Shown here: positions 24,386 to 37,842 of the stretch, piece by piece
Layout of the letters: the number at the start of each line of letters is the position of its first letter
Numbering within the stretch: position 1 is the stretch's first letter
NCBI GenBank assembly: GCA_028551475.1
Contig: CM052359.1
Span: 23,127,583-23,191,582, forward strand
Direction of reading: 5' to 3'
Length of the DNA stretch: 64,000 nt
Origin: Casuarina equisetifolia
Lineage: Eukaryota > Streptophyta > Magnoliopsida > Fagales > Casuarinaceae
Notes under the pieces: generated by a model
What the model was told of the DNA's origin: nothing
The model's input: only the letters and a program-made list of their open reading frames with translations
The model's database searches: none
Translations under genes and position numbers: made by a program

Positions 24386-26648
24386 CTCCCTGTCCCTTAT
24401 TTTGTTTCACGGACTGTGAAAGCAAGACCCTTCTGCTTCTTTTTAAGGTTTCATGCAGAGTAACTGCTAGAGAGAGAAAGAGAGAGAGAGAGAGAGGGAA
24501 AGGGAGAGGAGAGAGGGATTTTGTACAGAATGAAGAGGAGTTGGAGGGTTGGAAGAGGAGGTTGAGCAGGGGAGAAGAAAAAGTTAGGGTTGGGGTTTCG
24601 GGAACAGCACTTTATTTATATTCTCGTCATATCCTTTTCTGTGGGTCCTCACGTCTCCAGTCGTGTGTACTTCTCCTTTACTCCCTTGTGTTGTTCCCTT
24701 CCATTTCTCTACCTTATTTACGGAATCTACTAAATGTTAATGGATTATTGTCACCTTCTTGTTATTTTGAAATTTAGTGTGTGTTCTATTTTTTCAATAT
24801 ATTATAAAAATGAGATATCTTAATATGTTGTTAAATTCCAAGATTGGGATTAGATTTTGTTTAGCTTGTGAATTCACTGTGTTTCTAAAAAAATATATTT
24901 CTTCATATTTGTAAGAAAAAAATAAATACTTAATAAATCAGTAATTTAATAATTAGTTAGTTATAGAAACATTTTCTTTTTTTATGAGTTGATTTTAAAG
25001 AATGAAGTAAGTTTTAGACCGTTGTAAAAGACAATATTACAAACCCATTTGGAATTAATGAAAATTATGTCGTTGGGTCCAAAACCAATCCAGGAAATAG
25101 ATATTGGTGAAAATCATTTTTATGTTGAACGAAGATGCTCTTCTTCGTCGGGGTGACTTGATTTCAAGTGTTTAAAGCACCTACTTTTTCCTATATATGG
25201 CATACTTTTTTGTGGATTCAATAGGTAAAAGAAACATCTAAATGATTTGGGGGCTTTTACTTAGAAAATCCAGTAGGTCCATTTCAAGGTTGATAATTAT
25301 GGAACATCAGCATGGGATAGCGAGATTTGGGACCATCTTGATAAAGGGTCTGTGTTGATTATATCTGTCGGATTGAGATTTCATAATTAAGTGCTCAAGC
25401 AAATCATCATTAATCAGACGGTGATTAATAAGCCGAAGTTGGTCATGAATAATACGAATCGGAATTTGAAGGAAAAAAAATCCTTCACCTGCAACATACA
25501 GAAAACCATATTCAGTCATATCTTTTGGACTTCTATAGTCTACTTGCGTGTTTGAAGATTGTGTGTTGCTTATATTCTAAAAGTTAATAATGTTAAAAAT
25601 GATTCAGTTTTCTTTTTGAAAATTAGTCACCTAGAAATAAAAACACCTACCCACGTAACATAGTGGTAATATTTAATAAACTCTACTTTAACATATTTCT
25701 TCACTTCAAACGTAAATCAACCCATTTCCTAGAGAAAAGTAGTTTAGGCGACCTGGGATGTCACATAGTTCTATGAAACATTTTGGTCCAATAAATCTCT
25801 TGCTGTCGAATGACTTTATAGAGTTCTTTTCCCCACCAATTTAAATCTTGAACACCGACGTGGTCAAGATTGCCCTTGATCTCTTGGGAATTGTGTTATT
25901 AAACTTCCATTTGACCTTATTTTTAACAAAGTATAAGAAATCATGGGGATTAACAAAAGAATGACGCACTACATCATTCAGGAAACATGTACCACAAACA
26001 TTACCATTCTCCATATAAAGTTATATAAGAACTTTGGTACATATAAATATGAACTTTGAAATTTAGAATGTGATTTATATAGTTGATACTTATTGTTGAA
26101 ATATTAAAAATTCATTATTTTTAAAGAAAATAAGCTTTTTAAACATAGTAATAGGCTCTATATTTTTAATGAAACATCCATTCGTTTGGGGACTAACTCT
26201 CCATGAGAAGAATTTTCGCACGATTGGGCATATGGAAGTCAAAACTTAATATGTTTTTCAAATTATCAATATCCAAATTTGATATGTTTTTTATATGTAA
26301 AGATACTTTCATGTTTTATAAGTCAAACTTTCAACAAAAAAAAAAAATTATAGAGAACTGCTGAAAATAAAAAGTCGATATTTACTTTCTCCTTTTTCCC
26401 TTTTAAAAGCTCCCACTTTCACATGCCGAAATGTGGTTGAAACCAAGACATCAGTACCGACAAGAAAAGTGCATTTGATCTTTAAAACTTTTATCATTTC
26501 TCAAAGATGACATGATTGTTGAGCGAGAGAGAGGAAGGGGAAAAACCAGGTATACCATGATATTGGTTTGGACATACCCATTTTTTCAGGATGATGAACT
26601 CTCGGGCATTGTTGGTGTCCAAAGTCTTTTTTCATCATAGACCCATGA
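24386..26648. other. KRP promoter side and AT-rich spacer
   Basis: The KRP 5' flank grades into AT-rich DNA. No gene-like reading frame longer than about 80 codons is present. Nothing identifiable is seen between about 24800 and 26648. Confidence 0.5.
24470..24516. repeat. GA-dinucleotide tract in the KRP 5' flank
   Basis: An AGAGAGAG run about 85-130 bases upstream of the KRP ATG reads as CT-rich on the coding strand. Such CT/GA tracts are common in plant leaders and core promoters. GAGA-binding BPC proteins could bind here, but that is inference. Confidence 0.6.
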
Positions 26649-26653
26649 AATCT

Positions 26654-27338
26654 TGATGGGAAAAAATGACGTATAAAGTTTTTCACTTTGATTGAACTTA
26701 TGAGGAAATACTAAAATACCAACGATGTATTCGAATCACAAGTAAAATAAGTAAATTACAATCAACACAAAAGAATTTCTACATGGAAAAACTCCTCCAA
26801 TGTGAAGGATAAAAAACTACGGGACCGATCACGAAGTTCACCCAAATCTCTACTATATCAATAGTTAGGATACAACCCAATCAAGTCATTAACAATAGCA
26901 ACAGGATAAAGATTTACTGATTCAACAACAATAGAATCACTAATAAATAGTAAAGTACAAGTTATAAATAACAACTTAACCAAGAAAAGTTAAAAAAATA
27001 TCACCCAGATTTTCGACCACAATCTGTTGAATCCAAGAGCTCCAAACGACGATCCAACAGTTCACAATGAAGAACACTTAATCCCGAACCTGCTGACAAA
27101 AAATCAGCTCAATCAGACCATGGATCACCTTGATCATATGTTTGATCAACTGCTGCGCAAGACCTTTAATTCCTGTGAAATTCTACTCTTTTCTTTTCTC
27201 TCTCTCTTTTCTTTTTTACGGCCACTCACCTCTTCTCTTGAAGAAAAAATTATATATTTTTCTTTTAAACCTTAGGGTCACATTATCCTAATTAGACCTA
27301 ATAATAAGTCTCCGAATATGTGTTGGACCAACCCAACA
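26654..27338 (-). mobile_element. Candidate solo LTR
   Basis: The segment starts TGATGGG and ends CCCAACA, giving the TG...CA ends and short imperfect terminal inverted repeat of an LTR. It is flanked by AATCT at 26649-26653 and again at 27339-27343, a 5-bp target duplication. On the minus strand it begins TGTTGGGTTGG, a common plant LTR start, and has a TATA-like ATATATAA about 80 bases in. At 685 bp with no internal region attached, it fits a solo LTR left by recombination. The superfamily cannot be assigned without a second copy. Confidence 0.55.
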
Positions 27339-27343
27339 AATCT

Positions 27344-30300
27344 TTCATCCATACAAGTGATAAACAAGGATTATGACGTATGAATTAGACTGTTGCATGC
27401 TTAGAGTACCAAAAAACAAGGAGGAAAGAGCAAACCATAAATAGATGTTCTCGAACGTTTTGGGGAGAAATGATGGCAGGTATCTCCTATAGCAAGGAAC
27501 AAAAGTCAACGAGAAATGGAGTACCACGTACACCTAGTCTTCTCGAGAGCCTAAGAGGTAGCTTTTTTCTCTCTTTATAAATACAACACGTAATTTATTT
27601 CTTATTTTCTTGAAACTTTTTTTTTCATATTTTTTTATTTCTTTTCGCATCTGCAAAGTTTATAGCATCTAACTGTCATTTGTTGTAAAGAACTCGTGGA
27701 AATCTTAATTTTTTTCAGCCTTAAATTTAAAGGTAATTGTCCAAGTACAATGAAACTGTATTTGCACCGGATTATATACCTAGTTAAGGAAGCTTCCTCA
27801 CTCAAAGAGTAAATGATTATTGAACAAAGCTATTGGTCAGAGGCATGGCTAGAAGGAAGACAAACGCTAAGCTAAGCTACAGCAACAATTATAATTGGGT
27901 CTAGTGAAAATCCACATGTTAATCACATTCAATTAGAATAGAAATTGATCCATATAATAACTGCAAGAAAAGTATGAATAATTCATGTGATATAGTCTAA
28001 AAACCTATATTTACAACCTATGAAACTCAATTGATATATATATATATATATATATGAAGGGATTAATATGAGATATCATTAGTTATGCATTTAGAATTTA
28101 ATAGAAATATGGTTTGGAAATAGACAACCAATTAATGCCAATGTTATGATAATTATACAACTAGTGAAAATTAAATTGAAGGAAAATGAAGTTTCAGTTA
28201 GGTTGACTTAATTGTAGTACTCCGTCTAAGTCAATTAAGTTTTGTTAGTAAACCACACTTTCATAAGAAAGAAAAGAACTCTAATTTGATTGTATGCAAA
28301 GATTTGTTAGTAAACCACACTTGACTCAGTCTAAGTCAATTAGTCTCTTAAACTAATTTAGTTGTGTAGTTTACTTTTCAAGTTTGCATGCATTTAGTTC
28401 TTCTAACTAATTGACGTTTTGTTCCTTGCATACACTAACTTCTTTTCTCATTTCTAACAAGTATACAAGTTGACGACAAGTAGCAGTGCCGATGCCAAAG
28501 CATGTACCTTGTTAAAAGACCTTAAAATATGTCAAAAATGAAATTAGGTATCCCACATTATTGAATCGGATTTTATATATATATATATATATAGTCTAAT
28601 GCTTACTTAAAAAATAAAGAACTCTTTGAAAACTAGAATATTCCATAATTCCAACACATATAAGAATGCAACACATTTATTGATAAAAGAATGCAGTTGC
28701 ACAAACCATATTGCCAATTATGGGCATTCAATATAGAATGTAAGTTTTTTTGACCACCTTATCTCACTACCTTGTCTATGCTAGGACTAAGTAATTATAG
28801 GCTATGATTAAATTAAGTATATGTGTTGTTCAATATATTTCATGTTTTAATTTTTGTTTCTTTGTGGCAATTTGGTATATAGGTATTTTGCCATTCTTTA
28901 AAATTAAGTTTTTACTCTACTCTTTCTACTTATCCAATGTATGGTTATTATACCTAATTTTTTAATATTAATAAAATTTGTTAGGACACAGTCCTAATTT
29001 CCAATAAAATAAATAAATAATAGTTTCTATATATTTTATTTTGTTAAAAAGGTTTTTCTATATCTCCAATCCATTTAATTAGTGGTATACCACCTTACAT
29101 AAATTAATTTATGTTCAATTCTTTCATTAACGTAATATTTATTAACTATTAATAGGAACCCTTATATGGTACGTATAGTTAATAAATATTAACACATAGT
29201 ATGTAATAAATATTTATTATCCTTTTTTTAAAAAAATATTTTATGCAAGCATTTTACCTTTTTTAAGGGTTAGGCTTATATGATACCATTTGTATTTATA
29301 TGAGGTTATTACATCTAGATTTTTTGTTATTATTAAAATTTGTCAAATACTGCCCATGTTCACACAAAAAAAAGATTTATCATCAATTAATTTAATAGAA
29401 AATTAAAATTAAATCTATTTAAAATTGGAAAAAGCACTAAATTTTTATTAATAAAACTTAAACAAGAGACTGGATAGAATCACGAAAAAAATTAGATACG
29501 AAATCCAAATTCTTCTTGAGCTTGAAACTCGACTAACATTATCCTAAACTAAATCTTCATGGTAAACCAAGCAACCTTATACTCATGGCATTTAGAACTA
29601 TCAAGTAATGTTGCACGCCTTATGTTTTGTAAGCTCATATAACCTTGAACCAACATTCAAAACAAGAAAAGTCATCTCAAATTTGTTTTAGGCACAATCA
29701 ATTACTTAATTAAGTATGTTTAAAAAAGTAATAGTCTAAATATTAAAAACTAGAAGGGGGGAAAAAGTTAACTTAAAACCTTCAAGCATCAAATAGAAAA
29801 GTCCAGCTTTTTATAAATTACTTTATAAACTTTTATACTTTTTATGTGGGCTTAACAATGTCCTTTTACCTCAAATGTGAGGCCATATTTCTTATGAAAA
29901 GCTTTGTCTATAAGTAAAAGGGTAGAAGATAAAATTATTATACCAAACATAAAATCTTAAAATATTAAATACAAGAATATATCTCTTTATAAATTACTTT
30001 CAAATTTTTATATTTTTCACACAAGACTTAATATAAAAATAATTAATGTGTCACAATTTCATTAATCCTTTTAATAACAAAAAATTAGATTCTTTTAATA
30101 TAATATTAGAATCTAGCTCTAAATGTGGTTTTCTATCACTTTTGATTTTATTTTATTAGTTACTATAATCACTTGTTGATTGAATTATTATATTTATCTA
30201 ACATTTTAAATAAAATATAAAAAATAATAATTTTACATCTACGATACGCATCTCCTCGCATTCTGATCCAAAATCCACTAACCCCATATGAAATTCATCA

Positions 30301-32542
30301 AAGACCTGGTCGATCCTTTTAATACCTTTCACTGTCAGTGTTTCCTTAATTTGGTTTATTTATTCCATGTTGCTTTTCGTCAAAAAGATGTTTTGTAGAG
30401 ATTTTGGGGGTTCTTAGGGTTTTGGGAGAGGGCCTACGCAGATTTTTATGCTTTGCTCATCATTGAGGGATCAAAGAGTCCCTTCTCTCACAATTATCAA
30501 CCACCAACCTTTATTATTCATTTGATGTGACCCACATTTTAAAATATGTATGCTTCATCCAACTACGAAGCTTAGAAAAATCAGTTTATAAGCGAGTCAA
30601 TAATGTATGATATAAAGAATAATTAGAATAATATCGTTATATTAAGAACACGATAGGTACATCTTATTTTATATATATATGTTTTATCTCTGCTGCAAAA
30701 TAAAATCAAAAAGTAAACACGGTTGATGATTGGAACGCACAAAAGGCTTGGCTTGGCTAGCCTTTCGTATTCTTTGTGCATTATTTTTTTCTGAAAATCA
30801 GGCGCATCATTACAAACTTTCGCATCTCGGCTCCTAGAAATGCTCAAAGCTCTTAAGCAGCCCGTCCTGCACAGGCCATACAATAATCGCGGCTTTTCCC
30901 TGTTTTGGGGCTTTATAGTACACTGATGATGCTTAAGCAGCATTATCGATGGCATTACATCAAGCTCAATTAATTCCATTGAACAGTGCCATGTCTGGGG
31001 AATCTTTCCCACGCCAAATTTCCCGCCCAAAGCTGTACATACTTCATCGGTGTTCTATCATTGGTGTCGTCCTCCACGCCAGAACCTCCCCTATCCACTT
31101 TTCACCGCCTAGGGACCTGCGCCTGAAATTCACAGCCCTGGTGCACCTGGGTTTCCCGCCGGAAGTGGAGGTCTAAGCTCTAATAGATCTTTCTCAGTGG
31201 AAAAAGGAAAAAAAAAAAAATTATCAAGCAATAGTCGATTCTTATCCCATGTCAATAGTTGTATAGTTTTAGATTTTTCTAACCTAAGTTGGTGTAATGT
31301 TTATCAGAGTTTCCCTTCCATCATCCGTATCAGCAATATCCATGAACCCCACCAACCTCAGCTGCCCAAAAATTAAAAAGAAAGCGAGGGGTGGAGGAAA
31401 AATCCAAAACTTATTTTGTCTTCATCAATGCTTTTTTACACGAGACAATGGTGTGAGCATTCACATTGGGGAAACCCCCTTCCATTGGGGGCTCAACTTT
31501 TTCAAACTTTAAGGGAATCTCCTGAAAACTCAGGCCCTGGGCAGCCATGGCATTAAGAATAGTTGAAAACGCTTGATACATCTGACACAAATTTCGTGGC
31601 TTCCTGGCCTCTCTTGATTCTTTTCTTTACTCGGTTTTTCACTTCCCAAGGGTCATGACGAGCCGTACAGATGCCCCACCAGCATTGCTCATTCAAACTC
31701 GTTTTCTTCATCCCCACTTCCTTTTCTGTCTTTTGGGCACAGAATTTCAACGTTCAAGATTTTCCAAGATTGACAATATCAATTTTGTTCAGTTTTTGCA
31801 TTCAAATCTACTTTTTGGGTTATTGTTTGTGTATTTTAGCATTTTTTAGTTAAGCAAAAGAAAGTATATAAGATAATTGTCCAATGACAAAGAAGATTTC
31901 AGGCCACTAATAATTCTATTTCTTGGGTTTAACCACGTTATGTTTGTTTTTTTATAATCTTTCACTATTTGTTAACGCCAGTTCTAGTGCTTTTTGCTTG
32001 TCAACGCTACTGTATTTTCACCCTCAATTTTTCCAACAGAAACCAACTACATAATCATTGTTTCATGCCCTACCATTCCTTATCTTGTCTTTACCGTTTC
32101 ATCGACTTCTTAAGCTTCGAGAAAAAGAAGAAGGTTAAAAAAGAGTCGCAATGACCCTCTCTTTGCCTCTTACCTCAATCATCAGGAGATGGAAGGGGCT
32201 GCCTGCCTACCATGCCAGATGCACTATGGGAGACCCAGGTGCACCACGGGAGATTCCCTTAAAATTATAAGGCAGGTGCACTAAGGGAATATCCCATAAT
32301 GCCTGCCGCAGACACATGTTACTGCAATTTTGGTCTCATACAATATTAAATCATCTTATAATTTTGTTAAAGTTTAATGTATATTTTATATTAGTAACGT
32401 ATTAAATTTAGGTGGTAAAGTAATTTTCCTAACTTATAAATCAACCAATTTTAAGAAAAGAAAAAATAAATTAATCTAATACTTAATATCATAATAATAA
32501 TTGCAAGTAAAACAGTGCATTATAAGCTAAATTATCACAAAA
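27344..32542. other. AT-rich gene-free spacer
   Basis: About 5.2 kb is very AT-rich, with TA microsatellites at 28034-28055 and 28573-28593. A locally repeated phrase, TTTGTTAGTAAACCACACTT with neighbouring GTCTAAGTCAATTA, occurs twice between 28220 and 28345. A hairpin lies near 30736-30778. Less AT-rich DNA at 30830-31180 and 31290-31760 has short open frames (30949-31176, 31297-31512) without recognisable products. I see no gene. Confidence 0.5.
32249..32310. repeat. Inverted repeat with repeated CAGGTGCAC motif
   Basis: GGGAGATTCCCTTA near 32249 pairs with TAAGGGAATATCCC near 32297 (13 of 14 positions). The interior and left flank carry related copies of CAGGTGCAC(C/T)A..GGGA. It could be the end of a small DNA element. 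No matching far end was found. Confidence 0.4.
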
Positions 32543-32760
32543 TGAAAACCTTTTGAGTGTGAGAACCTCGTTATATTGATATTGTCTTGCCTCAACTGTA
32601 CAATATGATGGTTGTTATATAGACCATATATGCTACATACATGGAAAGTGTAATATATAGGGAAAATAGTTACATTAATGACACAATATATGTTTGACAA
32701 CATATATCGTGGTGTAATATTCCATTAATATTCTCCCTCAAGCTGAAGATTTGAATATAT
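32543..32760 (-). mobile_element. LTR retrotransposon 3' end fragment (copia type)
   Basis: An LTR-like block (32543-32724, TGAAAACC...ATTCCA) is followed directly by CTCCCTCAAGCTGAAG, which on the minus strand reads as a polypurine tract (CTTGAGGGAG). The intact copia element at 42.9 kb has the same CTCAAGCTGAAGG text at this point. The LTR-like block recurs without the tract at 52994-53154. This is a fossil 3' end; the rest of the element is gone. Confidence 0.55.
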
Positions 32761-32931
32761 CAAATGCTCGGGTTCAGAGAGAAGATGCTAATATTGTACG
32801 TTGCAAAAGACCTTAATAAACATGTGTGCATGCTGCTTCTTAGTCTAGATGTGTCATGTCTTAATAATTCATTGTTGTAACTTTTCTCTTACATAATGGT
32901 AATTAACTTCAATGAGAGAACAAAATAATGT

Positions 32932-34861
32932 ATGAAGGCTTTTATCTAGAAGTAGGAAATTTCAACATACAAAACTATAACATAAGGATAAGAATAAAAA
33001 GAACAACATGAAGATATTCCCATAAATAAATAAAAAATTAAAAAAAATAATTAAAAACAACAGTTGAGGTCTACCTTAATGCACATTACAAAAGAGCATA
33101 TTCCCATTACACAAATATAAGAGGATTTTCCATCATATATATATATGCATTTGTTTGTGCATATATGCATATTTATATGTATGTATGCATGTATGTATGT
33201 ATACATGCAAGTAAACGTGCATGCATATATGCTTGTATGCAAATATGCATGGATGCGAATATGCATGTATAGATGTGAATATGTATGTGTAGATTTGTGG
33301 ATGCAAATATGCAAGTATAGATGTGAATATGTATGCGTAGATTTGTGGATGCAAATATGCATGTGTATTCATATGTGTATATCTATGCATGTATATGAGT
33401 ATGTATGCATGTGCGCTTGGATGTGTATATGCATATGTACATGCATGGATGTGTGTATGTGTGTATGCATGTATATGAGTATGTATGCAGGTAAGCTTAG
33501 ATGCGTACATGTGTATGTATATGCATGGATGTGTGTATGTGTGTATGCATGTATATAAGTATGTATGCATGTAAGCTTGGATGCGTGCATGCATATGTGT
33601 ATGCATGGATGCGTGTATGCGTGGATGCGTGGATTTGTAGATGTGTGGATTTGTGGATGTGTGTATGCGTATATGCATATATGTGTGTATGCATATATGC
33701 GTATATGCATGGATGCGTGGTCACATGTATGTGTGGATGCGTGGATGCGTCTATGCGTGGATGCGTCTCTATGTGTATGTGTGGATATGTGTATGCATAT
33801 GTGTGTATGCGTGGATGCATCTATGCATGTATGCGTTGATGCATGTATGTGTGTATGTGTGGATGCAAGCATGCATGTATGCGTGAACACGTGTCTGCGT
33901 GGATGCATGGATGCGTGCATGTGTATGCATGGATGCGTGCATGTGTATGCATGTATGCAAATATGTGAATATGTATGCAAATATGTATGCATGTATGCCA
34001 AGATGTATGCATGTATGCAATTATCTATGTACACATGGAAGTACGAATGTGCAAATGCAAGTACATATGCATGTACGAATGCAAGTATGTATGCATGTAT
34101 GCATGAAAGGATGTATGCATGTATGCACATATGGTCGTTTGCATGCATGTATGAATGCAAATACTTATTTATGCATGTGTGGGTATGTAGATGCACGTTA
34201 ATATGCAACATTCATTTAGGAAACTTATTTAGAATGGAGAATAAACTAACCATCCTTGATAGATGCATTGGCTTCATTTTAGGTAAGCTTTATGCCATCT
34301 AGTTTGCAAGATAGGCTTGAAGAAATGTTCTTTATCTTTATGCTGCCCAAAAAAAAGTGTAACTTTATTAATAAAAAATATCATAGGAAAACAAATAACA
34401 AAAGGGTAGTCCTATAAAAAACAACAAAAAATGTAACTTGAGGTCCTTCTAGGTACTTGATATCTACTTCATCATTGAAAAGATACTTGTCCAATATTCT
34501 CTCACAATCCAAGCTCAATTTTTTGCCCGTGAAGAACTAGCTCATTTGTGAGATTAAGTCGTAACATACAAAAGAATGACTTGCTTTGATACCATTTGAA
34601 ATATTTATGTTCATCTATCTAACAAATGCCTTATTGAGGGAAAGGTTATTCAAGTAAAAAATTTTAACACATAACAGTATAAGATGACAACCAGAGTAAA
34701 AAGAACAAAAACAAGACATTGTCATAGAAAAGAAAAAAAAATTAAGGTCTTACTCGATGTACCTGATATCTCCAAATTGTTAGATCAACATCCTTAGGAC
34801 AAAATCTAAACATAGAAACTGAGTAATCTAACCATGAAATGATCATTAGTTCCTTTAAATC
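32932..34861. repeat. Tandem array unit 1 (about 1.93 kb)
   Basis: The unit starts AAAATAATGTATGAAGGC and shares its flanking text with units 2-4 at high identity. It runs through TCATCTAGAAGTAGGAAATT-type text into a tetranucleotide tract (about 33142-34200, TATGCATG/GGATGCGTG), then ACCATCCTTGATAGATGCAT and a primer-site-like GCTTTGATACCA at 34583-34594. It lacks about 140 bases present in the other units just before the tract. The very long frames within the tract on both strands are artefacts of the 4-bp period and are not genes. Confidence 0.85.
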
Positions 34862-35272
34862 AAAATAATGTATGAAGGCTTTCATCTAGAAGTAGGAAAT
34901 TTCAACGTACAAAACAATAACATGAGGATAAGAGTAAAAAGAACAACATGAAGATATTCCCATAAATAAAAAATTAAATAAATAAACAAAAAAATAATAT
35001 AATTAAAAACAACAGTTAAGGTCTACCTTAATGCACATAATATCCTCCAAAACCATAAATACCAAGATTGTCAAAAACATCCTTAGTTCATTTAGATCTT
35101 AGATAATGGATAAGCGCACCTACCTCAAAGCTAAAAATTTTGACGTAGAAAAATATAACAAATTATTATAATTAAGACAACAAAAGAGCATATTCCCATT
35201 AGACAAACTATAAGAGGATTTTCTATTATATATATGCATTTGTCTGTGTATGTACACATATATGCATGTATG

Positions 35273-35306
<34 letters not shown>

Positions 35307-36257
35307 TGTATGTATGTATGTATTTATATATGCCAAGATGTATGTGTGTAAGCAATTATTTATGTACACATGGAAGTACAAATGTGCAAATGCGAGTATA
35401 TATGCATGTATAAAAGCATGTATGCATGTATACATGAAAAGATGTATGCATGTGTGCTTGAAAAGATGTATGCATGTATGCATATATGGTCGTTTGCATG
35501 CATGTATGAATGCAAATACTTATTTATGCATGTGTGTGTGTGTGTGTGTATGTGTGTGTGTGTGTGCATGTTTGAATGTGTAGATGCACATTCATATGCA
35601 ACATTCATTTAAGAAACTTATTTAGAATGGAGAATAAACTAACCATCCTTGATAGATGCATTGGCTTCACTTCAAGTAAGCTTTATGCCATCTAGTTCGC
35701 AAGATAGGGTTGACGAAACATTCTTTATCCTTGTGCTATCAAAAGAAACGAGTAACTTTATCAACAAAAAATATCATAGGAAAACAAATAACAAAAGGGT
35801 AGTCCTATAAAAAACAACCAAAAATGTAACTTGAGGTCCTTCTAGGTACTTGATATCTACCTCATCACTGAAAAGATACTTGTCCAATATTCTATCACAA
35901 TCCAAGCTCAATTTTTTGCCCATGAAGAACTAGCTCATTTGTGAGATTAAGTCGGAACAAACAAAAAGAATGACTTGCTCTGATACCATTTGAAATATTT
36001 GTGTTCATCTCTTTAAAAAATACCTCATTAAGGGAAGGGTTATTCAAGTAAAAAATTTCAACACATAAAAATATAAGATGACAGTTAAAGTAAAAGGAAC
36101 AAGTACAAGACATTGTCATAGAAAAGAAAAAAATTACTGAGGTCTTACTTGATGTACTTGATATCTTCAAATTGTTAGATCAACATCCTTGGGACCGAAT
36201 CTAAACATAGAAATTGAGTAATCTAACCATGAAAATGATCATTAGTTCTTTTAAATC
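34862..36257. repeat. Tandem array unit 2 (about 1.40 kb)
   Basis: This is the shortest unit, because its tetranucleotide tract is short (about 35226-35595, including a run of pure TATG and a (TG)n stretch). It has the full pre-tract segment that unit 1 lacks. GCTCTGATACCA at 35977-35988 is the exact complement of the plant initiator-tRNA-Met primer site TGGTATCAGAGC. Confidence 0.85.
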
Positions 36258-37842
36258 AAAATAATATATGAAGGTTTTCATCTAGAAGTAGAAAATTTTA
36301 ACATACAAAACAATAACATGAGGATAAGAGTAAAAAGAACAACATGGAGATATTCCCATAAATAAAAAATTAAATAAACCAACAACAAAATAATATAATT
36401 AAAAATAGCAGTTAAGGTTTACATTAATGCACATAATGTCCTCCAAAATCACAAATACCAAGATTGTCAAAAGCATCCTTAGTTCCTTTAGATCTTAGAT
36501 AATGGATAAGTGCATATGCCTCAATGCTAAAAATATTGACATAGAAAACTACAACAAAATTATTATAATTAAGACAATAAAAAAGCATATTCCCATTAAA
36601 CAAACTATAAGAGGATTTTCTATTATATATATGCATTTGTCTGTGTATGTACACATATATGCATGTTTGCATGCATGTATGAAGGCATAAATGCATGTGT
36701 GTATGTGTGTGTGTAGATGCACCGTTCATATATGCATGTTTGCATGCATGTATGAAGGCATAAATGCATGTATGTATGTATCCATGTAAACGTGCATGCA
36801 TATATGCTTGTATGCAAATATGCATGTATAGATGAGTGGATGCAAATATGCATGCGTAGATGGGTGGATGCAAACATGCATGCGTAGATGCATGGATGTG
36901 AATATGCATGCATAAATGCAAATATGTATGCGTAGATGTGTGTATGTGAATATACATGTGTAAATGCAAATATGTATGGGCAGATGTGTGGATGCAAATG
37001 TGTATGCATGTGTGTATTCATGTGTATATCTATGCATGTATATGAGTATGTATTCATGTACACTTAGATACGTGTATGCATGGATGTGTGGATGCATGGA
37101 TGCGTGTATATGTGAATGCGTGGATGCGTGGATGTGTGTGTGTGTGTTTGTGTGTTTGTGTGTGTAGATGCACCGTTCATATGCAAGATTCATTTAAGAA
37201 ACTTATTTAGAGTGGAGAATAAACTAACCATCCTTGATAAATGCATTGGCTTCACTTCAAGTAAGCTTTATGCCATCTAGTTCACAAGATAGGGTTGAAG
37301 AATCATTCTTCATCCTTGTGCTACCAAAAGAAACGGTAACTTTATCAACAAAAAATATCATAGGAAAACAAATAACAAAAGGGTAGTCCAATAAAAAAAC
37401 AACCAAAAATGTAACTTGAGGTCCTTCTAGGTACTTGATATCTACCTCATCATTGAAAAGATACTTGTCCAATATTCTATCACAATCCAAGCTCAATTTT
37501 TTGCCTATGAAGAACTAGCTCATTTGTGAGATTAAGTCGGAACAAACAAAAAGAATGACTTGCTCTGATACCATTTGAAATATTTGTGTTCATCTCTCTA
37601 AAAAATACCTCATTAAAGGAAGGGTTATACAAGTAAAAAATTTCAACACATAAAAATATAAGATGACAACTAAAGTAAAAGGAACAAGTACAAGACATTG
37701 TCATAGAAAAGAAAAAAATTACTGAGGTCTCACTTGATGTGCTTGATATCTCCAAATTGTTAGATCAACACCCTTGGTGCAAAATCTAAACATAGAAATT
37801 GAGTAATCTAACCATGAAAATGATCATTAGTTCTTTTAAATC
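36258..37842. repeat. Tandem array unit 3 (about 1.59 kb)
   Basis: The layout matches unit 2. Its tract (about 36626-37175) contains an internal duplication of about 100 bases (GCATGTTTGCATGCATGTAT twice). The primer-site-like 12-mer is at 37562-37573. The non-repetitive part is the closest match to unit 2: a 91-codon minus-strand open frame common to both differs at only about 7 residues. Confidence 0.85.

Noticed and set aside
35895-37755. A 91-codon minus-strand frame conserved in array units 2 and 3 (35895-36170 and 37480-37755)
   Set aside because: Conservation follows from recent duplication of the unit. The frame runs straight through the primer-site-like motif, which is normally untranslated, and it is not open in unit 1 or unit 4.
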